From: Mansonella perstans
Taxonomy: Eukaryota; Nematoda; Chromadorea; Rhabditida; Onchocercidae
Direction: 5' to 3'
Length of the DNA stretch: 64,000 nucleotides
NCBI GenBank assembly: GCA_037074765.1
Contig: JBAMDO010000087.1
Location: forward strand, 1 to 64,000
Numbering within the stretch: the first letter of the stretch is position 1; each line of letters opens with the position of its first letter. The notes below the pieces were generated by a model. It did no database searches. It was not told the origin of the DNA and saw nothing but the letters and a program-made list of their open reading frames with translations. Below are positions 13,689 through 52,400 of this stretch, piece by piece. A program made the translations under genes and the position numbers.

Positions 13689-14506
13689 ATGAGTCGGCGA
13701 CAGAATCCGAGTGAATTTTTGAAACAAATTATTGGGAAGCCTGTCGTAGTGAAGTTAAATTCTGGTGTCGATTACCGAGGTATTTATGACTACTTGATTG
13801 ATTTAATGTGAAATTACTTTTTTAGCTTAAAGTTTTTTAACATTATTCACTATGCTATTATGCTACTTTATGAAATTTTATTATGAATATGAAACTCTAA
13901 ATGGAACAATTGCGAACATGTCAACACTCTAATATCAATGTTTAGCTTCCAAATTTTTAACTTTCACAACATTGATCTTTCAGATTCATTTCATATAATT
14001 TTAGTTAGTATCAAAATCGTTGAGAAATATATTCTGAAAATTTGGTATGACAGCTATGATATGGCCGATATGTAAGACAGATGGAAACTTTATATTTGAT
14101 ATGAACCGTATGCCAAGCATCGACGAAAAATACTACAATCAATCATTTTCAGGTATTTTATCATGCTTGGATGGTTTTATGAATATAGCATTGGAACAAA
14201 CGGAGGAATATTCCAATGGACAGCTAAAAAACAAATATGGCGATGCGTTTATTCGAGGAAATAATGGTTTGTTTTAGTTTGAAATCTAAAATTTTAATTA
14301 AATTAAGGAGTGAAGGAATTGTAAAAAAAAATATAAAACTTTAAATAAAAGTGCTCCATACCAACATTGTCTACTTTTAAATATGAAATACCGTTATGAT
14401 TGCATCACTTCATTTTTCATTCAATTTAAAATAATCATTAAAAGAAAATTCCATAATTTGAGCTTATTCACTTTTAGTGCTTTATATCAGTACACAAAAG
14501 CGTTAA
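13689..14506 (+). CDS. lsm-6: U6 snRNA-associated Sm-like protein LSm6
   Basis: Subunit of the heptameric LSm rings: LSm2-8 binds the U6 snRNA 3' end in the nucleus, and LSm1-7 promotes decapping and mRNA decay in the cytoplasm. Exons 13689-13779, 14153-14266 and 14478-14506 join to a 77-residue protein, close to the roughly 80 residues usual for LSm6. Sm1 motif about residues 17-47 (PVVVKLNSGVDYRGILSCLD) and Sm2 motif about residues 60-73 (GDAFIRGNNVLYIS). The C-terminus lacks a few residues seen in vertebrates. The last exon has only 29 bases. The ATG directly follows TTAATTCCAG, so a trans-splice acceptor may leave no 5' untranslated sequence of its own. Convergent with pmr-1 downstream. 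Confidence 0.97.
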
Positions 14507-15850
14507 TGATGGAGAAGTGAAGAGCGATCAAACTTTGGCGTTTTCGGGTTGATTTTACACGACTTCATTTCTTATGCAATTCGATCTCATATTGTTTTCA
14601 TCGTTGATAGAAATTGAAAATTACGTAAGAATTATTTAGAAAAGAGTGATTTTCATTTTGATCAACGTCCATTTTTAATTGTTGCAATATATTTTTAGTT
14701 TGATTATGTTATATGTTGTGTAATTTTTTCATTCCTTTCTACTTATTTCTTTACATGATGAGAAATTAAATAAATTACTTATACTATCTTTACTCCTTTC
14801 ATGGAAAAATCATATACTTGTCCAATTTTGGGCACATTATTACAAATACAGAGACAAAGAATAAATTTGTAATTCCCAGCCAATTAGTGTAAATTCCAGC
14901 TGTTAGCATTTTTTAGTTTGGAAGAAAAAAAAAAAATTCCATAAAAAGATGAGCAAACAATATCTTACACAAACAAATCAACAAGAAAAACCAAAGTAAC
15001 AAAAAAGGAAAATGAAATGAACGAAGAGGCCATTCTCTTAGCTTCTTTCACTTTTTAATGCATAAATATGTTATGAAATGAGTATTATCTATTAACTAAC
15101 TTAGTAATATTTCTTTGGCGAAATTTAATTATGCCAATATGTTTAAAATGAAAATGTCATATCGAAGAGAAATTTCAACAAACTAATATAATAACATTTA
15201 AAAATTAAATAAATTCTGCAACCTATACGAAGACTTTAGGTAACAGTAGATTCGTTTAAGTATACATCAGAATAACACAATACACTGTTGATTTTGATTC
15301 TGCATTAAACTTAAAGTTATATTTAGAATCATAGTAAAATAAAGTGAAATGATTTAGAAGAAAAAATCCTGGAAGTTCTTTGAATAAAACTGTTAATTTA
15401 TTGTACAATTTTATAAGTTCATTCATAGGAGATTTGAGGCTCCTTCTTCCTTAAATAGAAAATTTTGTAAAACATTAACTGCAGAAACCTGGGATAACTT
15501 ATATGATATCATATTGGTAAATAAACATCACAGAAAATGTAGAATAGAAGGCTGGAAGAAATAAGATAGTTCTTTCTAATAGTTGAATAAATAATACAGC
15601 ATCAAAATCTTGCAACCATAACAAAAGCCATTCAGTAGCATTATTGTAATACTGAAATACGATAAAGTTTATAATGTTCTATCATATAATCATTACATTG
15701 AAGTGGTAATATTTATTCATAGGTGCAATAGATCAGATGCCAAAAATAAGAAGAAACAAATTATTGAAATTTTTCTTCATTTTTTTCAAAATGATCTTTC
15801 TTCAATTAAATTTTATTCAATAGAACACTGAGACGAACTGACAATAAGTT
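14507..15850. other. Convergent intergenic region lsm-6 / pmr-1
   Basis: Lies between two converging stop codons. AATAAA occurs on the plus strand at 14769-14774 and 14860-14865 (for lsm-6) and on the minus strand at 15812-15817, about 35 bases past the pmr-1 stop. No gene is seen. Confidence 0.7.
15812..15817 (-). terminator. Candidate polyadenylation signal, pmr-1
   Basis: AATAAA on the minus strand, 34 bases after the pmr-1 stop codon (TAG at 15851-15853). Confidence 0.55.
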
Positions 15851-31262
<15,412 letters not shown>

Positions 31263-32669
31263 GTGATATCATTTTTCCAAACAATCAAATATAACTATTA
31301 TATCTGAAATTACGTCAAGAATGATGAAAAATTTTAGATGGCACATTAACGTCACACTTCGACGATTTCACTGTTACAAAAACGCAACGCCAATTTTAAC
31401 AATATTTGCTTATTCATTCATGATAAATTGTTTTTAGGTTACTAATTAACGTAACATGCCCGAAACGTATACCTCTAAAACTAATCAATATACAAGATAT
31501 TGTAATCTTCGATTACTTAAAACAAATAGATTGATAATCATTTTAAGAAGCAGCATCCCGAAATTTTCATGTGTTCCGAATTGCAGAGTTAATGAAGTAT
31601 TCAATTTTGTCAAAACACTTAACACTTCATACTCCTACCAATACTCTGAGTATTCCAGCGTGGATATTCTAGAATATTGAAAACTTTCTCAATTTCTATG
31701 CTGACTAAAGCAAAGAAATAATAACAAAGATGACAGTAAAAAAGAAAGTAATAGTAAGAAGGTAAAGATAGTAATGATAAAAGTCGAACTAAAAGTAGCA
31801 TATATTAAGCATAATGAAAGTATTAATAATACGTAAACAATAAAGTAAGATTCGAAATTTCATACTTTTATCGAGAAGGCAGTAACATTTTCTAATTTTA
31901 AAAACATCTAAAACATCATTTACATAATTCATCAATATTTCATGTAGGAATTCTGGAATTTCAATCAGTCAGATTATTAAATGGTAATTAAATTTTCTCG
32001 TTATTTCTTTGGCTAAAACAATTCCAGCATTTTATAGCTATAATCTTTTCATGTTGCCAAATGCATAATCTTGCATCTATAAGCCACTATGGTCAATATT
32101 ATGATGTTAACTATATCTCTGGCAGTAGTAAATCCGTTTTAACTAAAAATTCATCTTCCTCATAAATTTGATACCTCTCATCCCTAATCCTCATTCCTGG
32201 TAATTTAATTAAAACTTTCTAACAAATTTGATTAACACCTTTTTTCTTATATCAGATAATCATTCACTGATCCATTTCCTCTTCTTAATTGATTCACTTT
32301 CTGCCCGTTCAAATCCATTTCCATTTACCATTCATTCTAACTTTTCAAATCCATATCAACTCAGTAGCAATGACTGAATTTTTCCATCACTTTTTTTGTA
32401 ACTCATCAACATCATTATAAAAATTCATAAACTGTAGTCGCCAATTTCCTGCTTTTCCAATTCACTGGTTTAAAAAACATTCCCCATGTTCCAATCCTAA
32501 TGAGATCCTTCCTCGGTAATCAGACCTTTGTGAAAAATTTGACTCACTACTCAAATCCAGCCTATTGATTACAAATAGTTTTCAAATTCCTGCGTTTCTC
32601 TAATAAAAATAAGTAAATTTTACAATTGATCATCTCATTCCAATTCACCGTATCATTCATTATTCATAG

Positions 32670-32708
32670 AAATAAACGATATCTCACATTGTGAGATATC
32701 GTTTATTT
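32670..32708. repeat. 39-bp perfect palindrome (19-bp arms, 1-base centre)
   Basis: Left arm 32670-32688, AAATAAACGATATCTCACA, is exactly complementary to 32690-32708, with a single T between. Such an arrangement could extrude as a cruciform or fold as a hairpin with almost no loop. The loop is too tight for a normal microRNA precursor. Confidence 0.9.
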
Positions 32709-32987
32709 TACCAAAAATGGCTTTACCTTTCATATCTTACAAATTTACAACAATGATGGAATATAAACATTTTACCAGATTAATCATTGCTGTATTATTT
32801 GCAAAATTTTATCAATTTCTTTTCTAACTGAAATAATTCCTTGTATCAAATATTCCTCCTGTCTTATGTTAATATTCCATCATCATCGTAAACAAACCTA
32901 ATTGTTATTGTACTTTCCTTACTTTTATTCTCTATAAAAATGAAATCATCAAACTACTGCAGTCAACTTCTGTTATGGGATACAACA

Positions 32988-33192
32988 TGGAATTAGTTGA
33001 CTTTTGCTTGTTTTGTCTATCATCATCATATCATAAGTGACACAACATTATGACACAACAAGATATATAATGAAATTTTTTGGAATTAGTTAATTTTTGC
33101 TTCTTTCGTCTATCATTATCATCATATCATATGGTATGATTTTAATCGATGAAAATTTTTGTAATGCCAAAAATTTCATCATATATCTTGTT
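32988..33192. repeat. Nested direct and inverted repeats
   Basis: A roughly 47-50-bp imperfect direct repeat (32988-33034 and 33081-33130) begins TGGAATTAGTT and ends CATCATATCAT in both copies. A 24-bp inverted repeat with one mismatch flanks the second copy: 33057-33080 and 33169-33192, 88 bases apart, with arm core AACAAGATATAT. It may be a decayed element or a stem-loop. Confidence 0.75.
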
Positions 33193-36100
33193 TAACTTCA
33201 AATATGCTTCATTCACTTTTACATTTTAAAACTTAAATGTCTGCATAAAATCGATGATATATAAAATATAGTTCGCTTACAAATTATAGATCCCATATGG
33301 AGCAAATATCATTCCATTTTTCTTATCCCATTCGTTACCTTTTATTTCATCGTTCCCACAGCTGCAAATGCTTCCTTTCCTTACCTTTTTTTTGTTTGTT
33401 GCTTTCATTTGACATTTCAATATCAGATTTCCCATCGTATTCCAAATATTTACAATGAGTCATACTTAAACTGAAACATCTAAATTTTCGTCCCATTGCA
33501 TATACATTTTATTTTTGTAAATTTGATCGAATAATTTTCTCAAAATTTTATTTTCACTTTCCGATTATAACTAATATATATTGCTTGCTTTTTCTTTATC
33601 TTTTATTAACAACGTATTTATTCAATATCCATTTTAGTAAATTTCGGTTTCGTCCACAAAATGTCATCAAATTTGGTATTTAACAACTTCCGTCATCTTT
33701 TTTCTCAATTTTATTTTCGCATCTATTTTTACTACTTATATACTTACTGAATTTTTAACAAAACTTTGATTTATTTCGTTCTATCTTTAATTTAACGCCT
33801 ATTATTGATCGATTTCCTGATCCTATATTCTCAAATGTTGATCCATTTGACCTTCATATTACTCTTCATTTTCACCTTTTCCTAGTGTAAAATATAAACT
33901 TTATTCTTCTTACCTCTATTCACATCTTCAATTACAACTGCATACTTTCCACAAAATGAATCTATTTCGATCATCTGATCGTTGTTTAGCTTTCCCAGAT
34001 AACACGTATCATTTTTTGAAGTCTTCTAATTGATGAATTCATTTTATTCGTAAGCGCCTCTTCTCAATATCCAGCATTGTAATTATTACCTTACCAACCT
34101 AAAATTTAAATTACAATATAGTAACAGAAAAGTGGCCAACAGTAACAATTCATGTGTTGTAACCTCTTGAATTGAATATACATTAACAGTGCAATGGTTC
34201 CGATGCAAACAGATAACCAAGCTAATTCAGTAACAGAAATTCTTTTGGTAACAAGGAAAAAAGGCTAGTCCCAAATGAATATAATGATTTAAATACAAAG
34301 CCAGTTTATCTAGCAAAGTAATATTGGTGATTTCCTTTAGCACAGAAACAGCTTATTAATATTTGCTTAAACAATATATCTGGGAATTTGGCCATTGCTC
34401 ATACAATTCTCTAAAATTTTCCATTTAGAAAGTGATTATCTACAAAGTGATCACTTTGCATAACAAATTTTGCTCGGTTTTGTGCATGATTTAACTGATA
34501 ATCATAATTAAGCCATATCGGAAGACTTATTAAATTGTTCGAAGCTCAAAAGAGTATATTCTATCATGTTTATATCATAATTATTTGGTTAATTGTAAAC
34601 ACACATAATTAGTAAACATATAAAGTAAACATATACATATAAATAAATTAAAACAACATATAATTCTGTAACATCGCTTCTATTCCAGTACATTACTTCT
34701 TCCTCTATCTGCAATTATTCCATTAATTTAAAGCATACCTTACGGCGCAAATAAAATCTTTAGTCTCAGCAATTCATAGTGTATTTATAACTTTTTTTTT
34801 CTTTCATCCTTATTCCTTGTCTATCATTCCTGATACAACTATGAAAAGAATTTAAAAAAAGCGTGCATGCAAAAAGAAAACAGTGAAAAATTAATGAAGA
34901 AAAAAAAATTAGCAAATGTTATAATTAACAGATAAAATAAACATCTGTCAAAGTTTCAGATGATTGGATTACCTTGTACCTAATTTATCCATTTTCACAT
35001 TAAAAAATAGCTATGCTAAATTCGAACAAATTTTAGTAAAAAAGAAAATGCATCGAAAAAGCTTTCATTTTTATACACTGTACTGATTGGATGAAAATAA
35101 TTCACAAAGTAGAAAAAGGAAAAATAAAATGAATGGAAAGAGAGATAATCTTCATCGTTGAGAGTTATACGAATGAGAAGACAATAACTAAACAGCAAAT
35201 TAAATAATATTATTAAAACGAAACTGAATTAGTGATAAGCTCAAAACATAAGAATCACCTAGCAACAAGAATGAATGTTTTGTCGCTGAGAAAAAAAGAG
35301 TAAAATTAAATTAGTCAAATTATATTTTTAAATTTTGACCAATAATGAAAATATTTCAAACAATACATTAGATATGCCCAGGAAACACATCCGTTCTTTT
35401 TATTATTACAGTCTATCTTGTTTAAATGAAACAAAGTTGTCGATGAATTTTCTCATCGCATCATCAAATGACAGTAGACAGCTGTAAAAACAAAAAACAC
35501 AAAGTGCAAAATAAAAAGGAGCCTCTTTAGTTTTCACAATAAATAAAATCATCCAAAAATAAAAATTATTATTATATATAAAATAATCCTATTAATGATT
35601 TTAGTTATCAAAAAGTTTAAAATTTAAAATAATAACAAAATGCAAAAAAAGTTTGCGTTAATGTTGTATATACCTTCTTTATGCACTACAATCGAACTTC
35701 ATAAAGGTATAATGTAAGATGAACTAATTACAAAGTATAAATTAACACTGAAACTACCATTTCTTGCTATATCTGAAGGACAAATCATCTACATAGTAAT
35801 ACCCTGAATTGCAACAAGCTTACCGAAGTATTTGGAAAGACAATGATCTGATCACTGAAACTGCCCAGGATCTGAAAGATAATCTGGATCACTACAATTA
35901 ACCCGAACATTTGGTATAAGTCATTGCAGGAATGAAAACTTTTCAAATTTCAACCTTTCCTTAATAAAAACAAGAGAAATTGTTTACAAACTATTCAGTA
36001 ATTTATCTCAGTTCATTCAAGGTTAAATTATTGGTAAAATATTAATCCAAATTCGAAAAAACAACGGTGAAAATAATTGAAAAAAAAATCAATCACTTGT

Positions 36101-37230
36101 CTTCCAGTAAATGTAACTTATGGAAACAAATAATTTTATTATATGCAATATATAGAAATGGCTATTTAATGCCTTCACTATTTTCAAAATGTGAGTGTAA
36201 TTTGTGTCACACACATGCTGTAATATTGACTAATCTACAGGTTGTTTTCTCAGTTTATGTTGCATTCTTACCACATAAATAATCCTAATATCAGTGTGCC
36301 ATTTATTATCATGTACAGTAACCTCAATGACAGCGAAACATGAAGAAACTAAGAAATAAACTATTTTCTTTAATGTTAAGAAAGAAATTCAGACTAAAAA
36401 TTAAATTGCAACCGAAAATCAAACCGGCAAATGAGAAAAAAAACACTCAATACCAACAGATATATTTTTATCTCGAGAATAAAAAAGACAAAAAACAGAA
36501 ATCGGAAACCTTTTGAAGAAAAAACATTGACGATTTTTGAGATTATAAAACAAATAGACTAATTAATCACAATGATAAAAATAATTTCACGACATAGATA
36601 AACTGTTCACCTTTATGGATGGAATAACATTTTTCACCTTCACAGCAAATTAAAAACATAATAGTATGCCAATAAAGTAGACGTAAACATAAAAGTAACG
36701 CAAAATGAAGTAAACACAAGATTTTCAGCGACCAATATATTACCAAAGACAATATTTTCGTTAAAATCAATAAAATTAGAAAATTTATTTTCATTAAAAT
36801 CCTTAAAATCATGAATTATAAAAATGTATACAAATAACTTTCTATGAAACAATTCATTGATCAGCGCTGTGCGAAATCAAGTAATAATAATGAAATATCA
36901 AATATAATTCTTACTAAACAATGCAAACTACAACAATCATCACTGCTTTTTCAAATAGCAATAATAAAAGTAAAATTTCCCAGTTTTATAAAAATTTAAA
37001 GAAGGAAAAGAGAAAGAATAACAACAATCATATGCTTCGCTAAATCTCAAATCAATAAAACTTTCTAGAACACAAAATATTAGTGAAAAAGAGACAGTTA
37101 AATATTATAAATGTGGCAATGCCACTAAGAACTGTAACAGATTAGTTGTATGAATAACATATTTTCAAATAACTCTCCAAACAATCTAAAAAAGATTTTT
37201 TTTTGTTAGTTTTATGAGGATCCTGATGTC

Positions 37231-37236
37231 TTTATT
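37231..37236 (-). terminator. Candidate polyadenylation signal, hsr-9
   Basis: AATAAA on the minus strand, about 160 bases after the hsr-9 stop. Confidence 0.4.
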
Positions 37237-37393
37237 GTCACCGAGTTAATCACTGGATAAAAATGTTATTATTTTCTTCTTTGTCCAACTCATATCTCAA
37301 CGAAATCCTTTTAGTTTCAAAAAATGCACCATTAAATTTGAAGATCTCACTGCAAAAACAGAAATAAAGAATGTTGTTATAATCAGGAACATC

Positions 37394-47121
<9,728 letters not shown>

Positions 47122-49426
47122 TTCCAGAAATTATGATGCAATGCAATATCTCAATAATTCAATGAAAATAAATTATTCGTAATTCTGAAAAAAAAAAAGT
47201 TTATACTGAAATTGATTAATAATAAAACAATGATTAATTGCAATTAATTAGTAGCGTATACTTTAGGAATTTCGGTACGTTACATAGATGTAATACATAT
47301 GTCTCATCCGTGCATTAGCCATCAAGAAATCTAGCTCTATAATCATTTTTTTTATCCGCGATATCTCAGTGAATGAAGGAATTTACGTGCAACGTAAAAA
47401 GTGCATGTTGAAAAAAAATGACTAATGAATACGTGAAAAAACGTAGCACAATATATTGGCTAGTAATTGAACGAAATTTCATTAAAATAAAACACGTGAA
47501 AAAACATACCTTACTGTTACGGAGAAATGTAATATAACTACGTATGAACACGGAGATAGACGTTAGGAAAATAGAAATGAGTTGAAGTTAAAAATGTTTA
47601 CGCAAATTGCAGCCCTATTCCGCACGTGTAAAATTTACTCGCTGTTTCGGGATTGGATGGTTTGATTGAAAGTATTTTGTTATAAACTTTTTTAATTTCA
47701 ATTAATTAACCATGAAATAGAAATTGAACATGATTTGAACAATAGCAAGCATTCATTGAAAATAGCTAATAGGCAAAATTATGATGTTTGGTCTGTTTGT
47801 TATTTCGCGCAAAATGAAATATTACAATGATTGAAATTTTAATTTACAAATTAAAGTTTTATTTTAGGATTGAAATTTTATAACAACAATTACAATAAAA
47901 ATGAATATAAGTCAGATGTTCCATGCAAAAATTTAATTACAAAAATGAAAGAATGAAGATCTCTTGTTCTGTACAAAGTAGTGGTTTTGTAATCCCATCA
48001 TTTCCTTAACTTTTAGCTGAAAAAAGAGGAAAGATATATTTGTACTTTTACTTCAAAGTAAATAATTGATCATTAAATTGAACTTTGACCTCTTTCATTA
48101 TAATATGATTATCACAATTAGCGCAGATTAATGCAGAATGGATAAATTTGGTTGAAGGTTACCTTCTTTGGTATTACTTAGATCAGTGTAATCCCTTCTA
48201 CATCTATCACTACCTCTCTATCCCTAACATATTTTAAATTTAAATTAAATGAGGAGATAAAATTTATTTAATTACACTTCATACAAATGTCTTACTTCCA
48301 ACACTTTCTACGCTAAACTAGTATTTTCATTGCATATGAAATCTTAGTTTTAGTTAAAGTTTTCAAAGTTTTTTTTTTCTTTTTTTTTTTGGGTACAGTT
48401 CAAATAGTGCCATTTGATATCTCACAGCATCATATGCTGTCACCGTACTGTTTTTCTCAGACAAATTATCAGTTATAATCATTGATACTGTGAACTTTGT
48501 TAACAGTTCAAATAGTCAGGCTTATAACGTACAGAAATGTCTAAAGTATGGTTGAACTGATTTTAAGACACATAAAAATGATACGTTGAATTTTATTCTA
48601 AATTTTGATTATATCAAAAACTTCCTATTACATATTGTAATTATCTGTTTAGTAAAGCCCACATATAAACTGTCAATAATTCTCTCATCGCAATAAATAA
48701 ATAAAATTAAGTGTAAGTGACAACTTAATTTTAGGAATTATAATTAAGAAAAATCATACGGGAATCAAATTATTTACATTGCTAAGAAGTAACAGAATAA
48801 TAAGTTATGTAGACGAATTTCAATATTTAGAATTCTCAATTTTACTAATTAGGTAAAAGATTTACCTTGTTCGACATGAAACTGTGCTATTTAAATGATG
48901 TGTTGTTTGAAATAATCATATCGTACTGTAGTACAAGGTACGATAGAAAATTTGGATGATGCACAAAAATAAATAGTTGCTTTTTCAAAGATTATTCGGA
49001 AAATTTAGCCACTGATTATAATTGTAATAAAAATTCTTATTTCATTTAAAAAAATATTTTAACAAAGAAAGCAAAACAAAAATATCACAGATAGATAAGA
49101 AATACAAAAACATTTTCTTGATAATACTCCTTTTTTTTTTCTTTCGTTCTCATTAATTTTTCAAATTAAGTGATCGATCAATAATTGGGGGATCTGCTGG
49201 AAAAAATCTTTCTTATTACATGGGGCTCACAATATGGAATTTCAGATTTTGAAGTAAAGCCAATTCCAAATTACTGACGGATAGTATCATCTTGCACATG
49301 AACAAAGAAAATGATAGATGAAATCAGCTGAAACAATTGTGGAAAACAAGACACCACTAATAAGTTTCCGTTGTCGAAGAAAATCGTAAAATCCCCTAAC
49401 TGAAATTATTACTTCGACAAGTTAAT
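47122..49426. other. Spacer between SRP receptor and hsr-9
   Basis: Both neighbours are transcribed leftwards, so this is the 3' end of the SRP receptor gene plus the hsr-9 promoter. The promoter side has two CACGTG palindromes (47493-47498, 47623-47628) and a repeated ACGTGAAAAAAC sequence (near 47423 and 47494). A 14-base direct repeat, ACAGTTCAAATAGT, occurs near 48396 and 48503. No gene is supported. Confidence 0.6.
47185..47186 (-). promoter_or_regulatory. Candidate spliced-leader acceptor, hsr-9
   Basis: On the minus strand a long T run followed by CAG ends at 47185, 63 bases before the ATG. It is either a trans-splice site or the acceptor of a 5'-leader intron; sequence alone does not decide. 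Confidence 0.55.
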
Positions 49427-52400
49427 TTATTTAAGCAATGAATGAACAACAGCATTTGCATTCAGGCTTTTCAAATCTTTATAGGTCTGTCCGGTACCAA
49501 CAAATACAATCGGTTGTCCAGTAATGTATGTCATTGAGATTGCAGCGCCAACCTGAAAATTTCATTAATTGTTGTCCGATACGCTACTTTCGGTGGACTT
49601 TTTTTACTTGCATATAAAAAATTTTCTGTAATTTTCATTTTAATGGCGCTCACAAAAATTTTCCAAGTTTAGGATTTTCTTCATTTTAGTGACATCCAGG
49701 AAAATCCACATCGTACGTCGTTTCGAAGATTGATACAAGCGACAAAACAGTTGTCAACTGACTGACAAAGTCCAAAGCGACAAAGCATGGTAATTCTCAG
49801 AAAGTAAATAAACCTCCTGTAACTGATGCATATGAATTTGAACATACTTTATCATCGATGGTGTCAAACTTTGTTAGTACGATACCATCGATAAGTCGAC
49901 CTTCATCACCTAAAGCAGCGTAATCTGCTAATGCCTGATTGAATTTCACTAGTTGAACGACAGCTTCATTTCCAACCAATGCTTCACCCACAAACAGTAC
50001 TAAATCCGGCTTGTTTACTTGGATCAGCTATAACAGCACATAAATTTCAGCATTCAATCAAAAACCGATTTTATCTTTCGATTTGCATCACATAAAGAAG
50101 TAATTTGATCAAAAAGTGAATCTGGAGAAAAGATAAAACAAAAACCTTAGCTAGAGAACGCATGAGTGGCTCGTTGTCCTGCATACGACCAGCAGTGTCA
50201 ACCAATACTACATCAGTCCCACGTTCTACCGCTGTAAAGTTTTTATAGAACTTGGGGACTTACCTTTTTTAAACCGAAGAATTAATTGTATAGCATATTC
50301 GTAAAAGAACGTAACAAAGAATGCAATAAACTGAGTCGTCGATTTGAAAAGAGAAGTGATTCCGTGAAACATATCGAGATATTACAATTGATAATTCAAT
50401 GATCAAAACCCCCCATAATTGTGATTCAAATTAAATTTAACTCATCAGAAAGGAACCTATAGAAATAGCAGCAGCAGCAAGCCCAGCTGGATCCTTACCA
50501 TAACCTTGTTCGTACAACTGAACGCTGTTAGCATGCAAAGCATTTAGATGCTTTGTGTGAGTTCGTAGTTGTTCCACAGCTCCTGCTCGAAATGTATCAG
50601 CCGCCGCAATCAGTACTTTATGTCCTGAATATTAGAAAAAATTTCTTGGGCCAAGAAATTTCTGAGATGCAAATTTCGTAATAAAACAGCACCTATATCT
50701 TGCCGAATTAGGTACAAAACAAATTGCATCATACAGTGTTAAAAATATTTTGAATTAAAAGGTCAAAATTCATAATGAAAAATTAACCCACCATTTTCAT
50801 TTAACCAAAAAGTGATTTTTGCAAGATTTGTTGACTTGCCCACACCATTAACACCACAAAAGACAATCACATACGGCCGTTTCTCACGTTTCGCTTCAAG
50901 GATATCACGCAGTATATCCACGCGTCGTTTAGGTGTCAGTAGCTACAGAAAATAATCAAGACAACTTCAGAGAGCACATAAATACGACTTGTGGTAATGC
51001 TTACTGTATGTACACTTATAGCTTCATAGTATCTTAAAAAAATTGAATTCCGCGCAATCTCCGAGCATTATTATTTTGTGAATACAGAAATATCGATGTA
51101 CCTGCACCAGAGCTTCACGAACGGATTCCTTTACAATACTTGCAACACGACTGAATGTTCCCACTACCTTACCTTCCAATTTCACTTTTACCGACTGACA
51201 TAGTCTTTCCGCTGGCTCTGCAGCAACATTTTTCGCTTAAAACAATATAAATTGGTTTATGCTCATCACTAAACGCAACATGTACATGCAATTTCTCACT
51301 TCTGCTAACATCAATTTTAAAACTCAGAAGTTTAAATTTCAATGTCGATATTAGAATTCAACTCTCGGCAGTCTGAAACTATTTTCACAATAAAAAAGCT
51401 TGCATACAATTTTGATCATCATTCATACTCCTTGACATTATCATTTATCAAAAGACAATTCCTGCTTAAACTCTATCATATTTAGAAGCGTATTCATCAG
51501 ATAACTTACTAATCAAAGTTTCTCGCATCTTATCCAGTACAGGACTGATATCTTCAGCCGTCAACTTTTTGTTTCCAACAAGTGAACGAAAAGCCGAAAA
51601 CCAACCATCATGACTTCTTTCCTCATTTATTTCAGCATCCCTGAAAAACGCGACAAATCATTCACTCAGAATGAAAACGCAGACTGATACATTCTAACGA
51701 GATGAAAACGTGACAACTGGGATCTGCAATACCTGGAATCCTGGAATTTTAAGTATCCCAAAAATAACCAGTCTACCGCAGTTACAGTGATCTGAACATC
51801 TGAACAGATGGAAGTTTCTCAACTATATCAATACTTTCAAACCAATCCTCAAAGAGTTCCCTTTTTAAAGGGAACTTCTTGGCCTTTTTTTAAAATTTTA
51901 ATGGTTTCCAAGATTCTGAAATTAGCTTACTCGTCTTCAACAAAATCAAAATCATCGCTCTGCTCCTCGATTAATCCTGGTAGCTCTCCTTTAAGATGAC
52001 CAACAAATTGCATCTTAAAATACAGGAATTAGTAATTTCTAAGATTCACATTGAGATACCTCCCACCTGAAGGAAATGCGCGAAGTTGAACATATTTAGA
52101 TGAAGTCCTTGTTCTAGATGAATCTTATTTACAATAACACAGTTACCTGTTCCTCCACAAACTTTCTATCTTCCTGTTCTGCAATTTTCACAGTGTTGTC
52201 AATTTTTTCTTTGCTGTAATCCAAAGAATTGATATCTGTCTTGGCGCTTCCAGAAAGATTCCAAACACGTGCCTGTTTACCTTTTTTTGATTCAACCAAG
52301 ACACTTTGTTTTTCCGACTCATTTCCAGATAACCTTGAAAATAAAGCCATTCGCGAGGCTATCAAAATATTCCGCAATAAAACGCTCAAAAGAGTAGTTC

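Larger units (their letters stand above)
31263..37393. other. Gene-free region between hsr-9 and pmr-1
   Basis: Contains the pmr-1 promoter (exon A) at its left and the hsr-9 3' end at its right. No coding sequence was supported. Roughly 32.1-34.1 kb is markedly C/T-rich and G-poor on the plus strand. A 39-bp palindrome and a cluster of direct and inverted repeats are listed separately. Minus-strand AATAAA at 37231-37236 may be the hsr-9 polyadenylation signal. Confidence 0.6.

Noticed and set aside
31456..31680. 74-codon plus-strand frame upstream of pmr-1
   Set aside because: No similarity recognised and no supporting splice structure; likely chance, though a short lineage-specific gene cannot be excluded.
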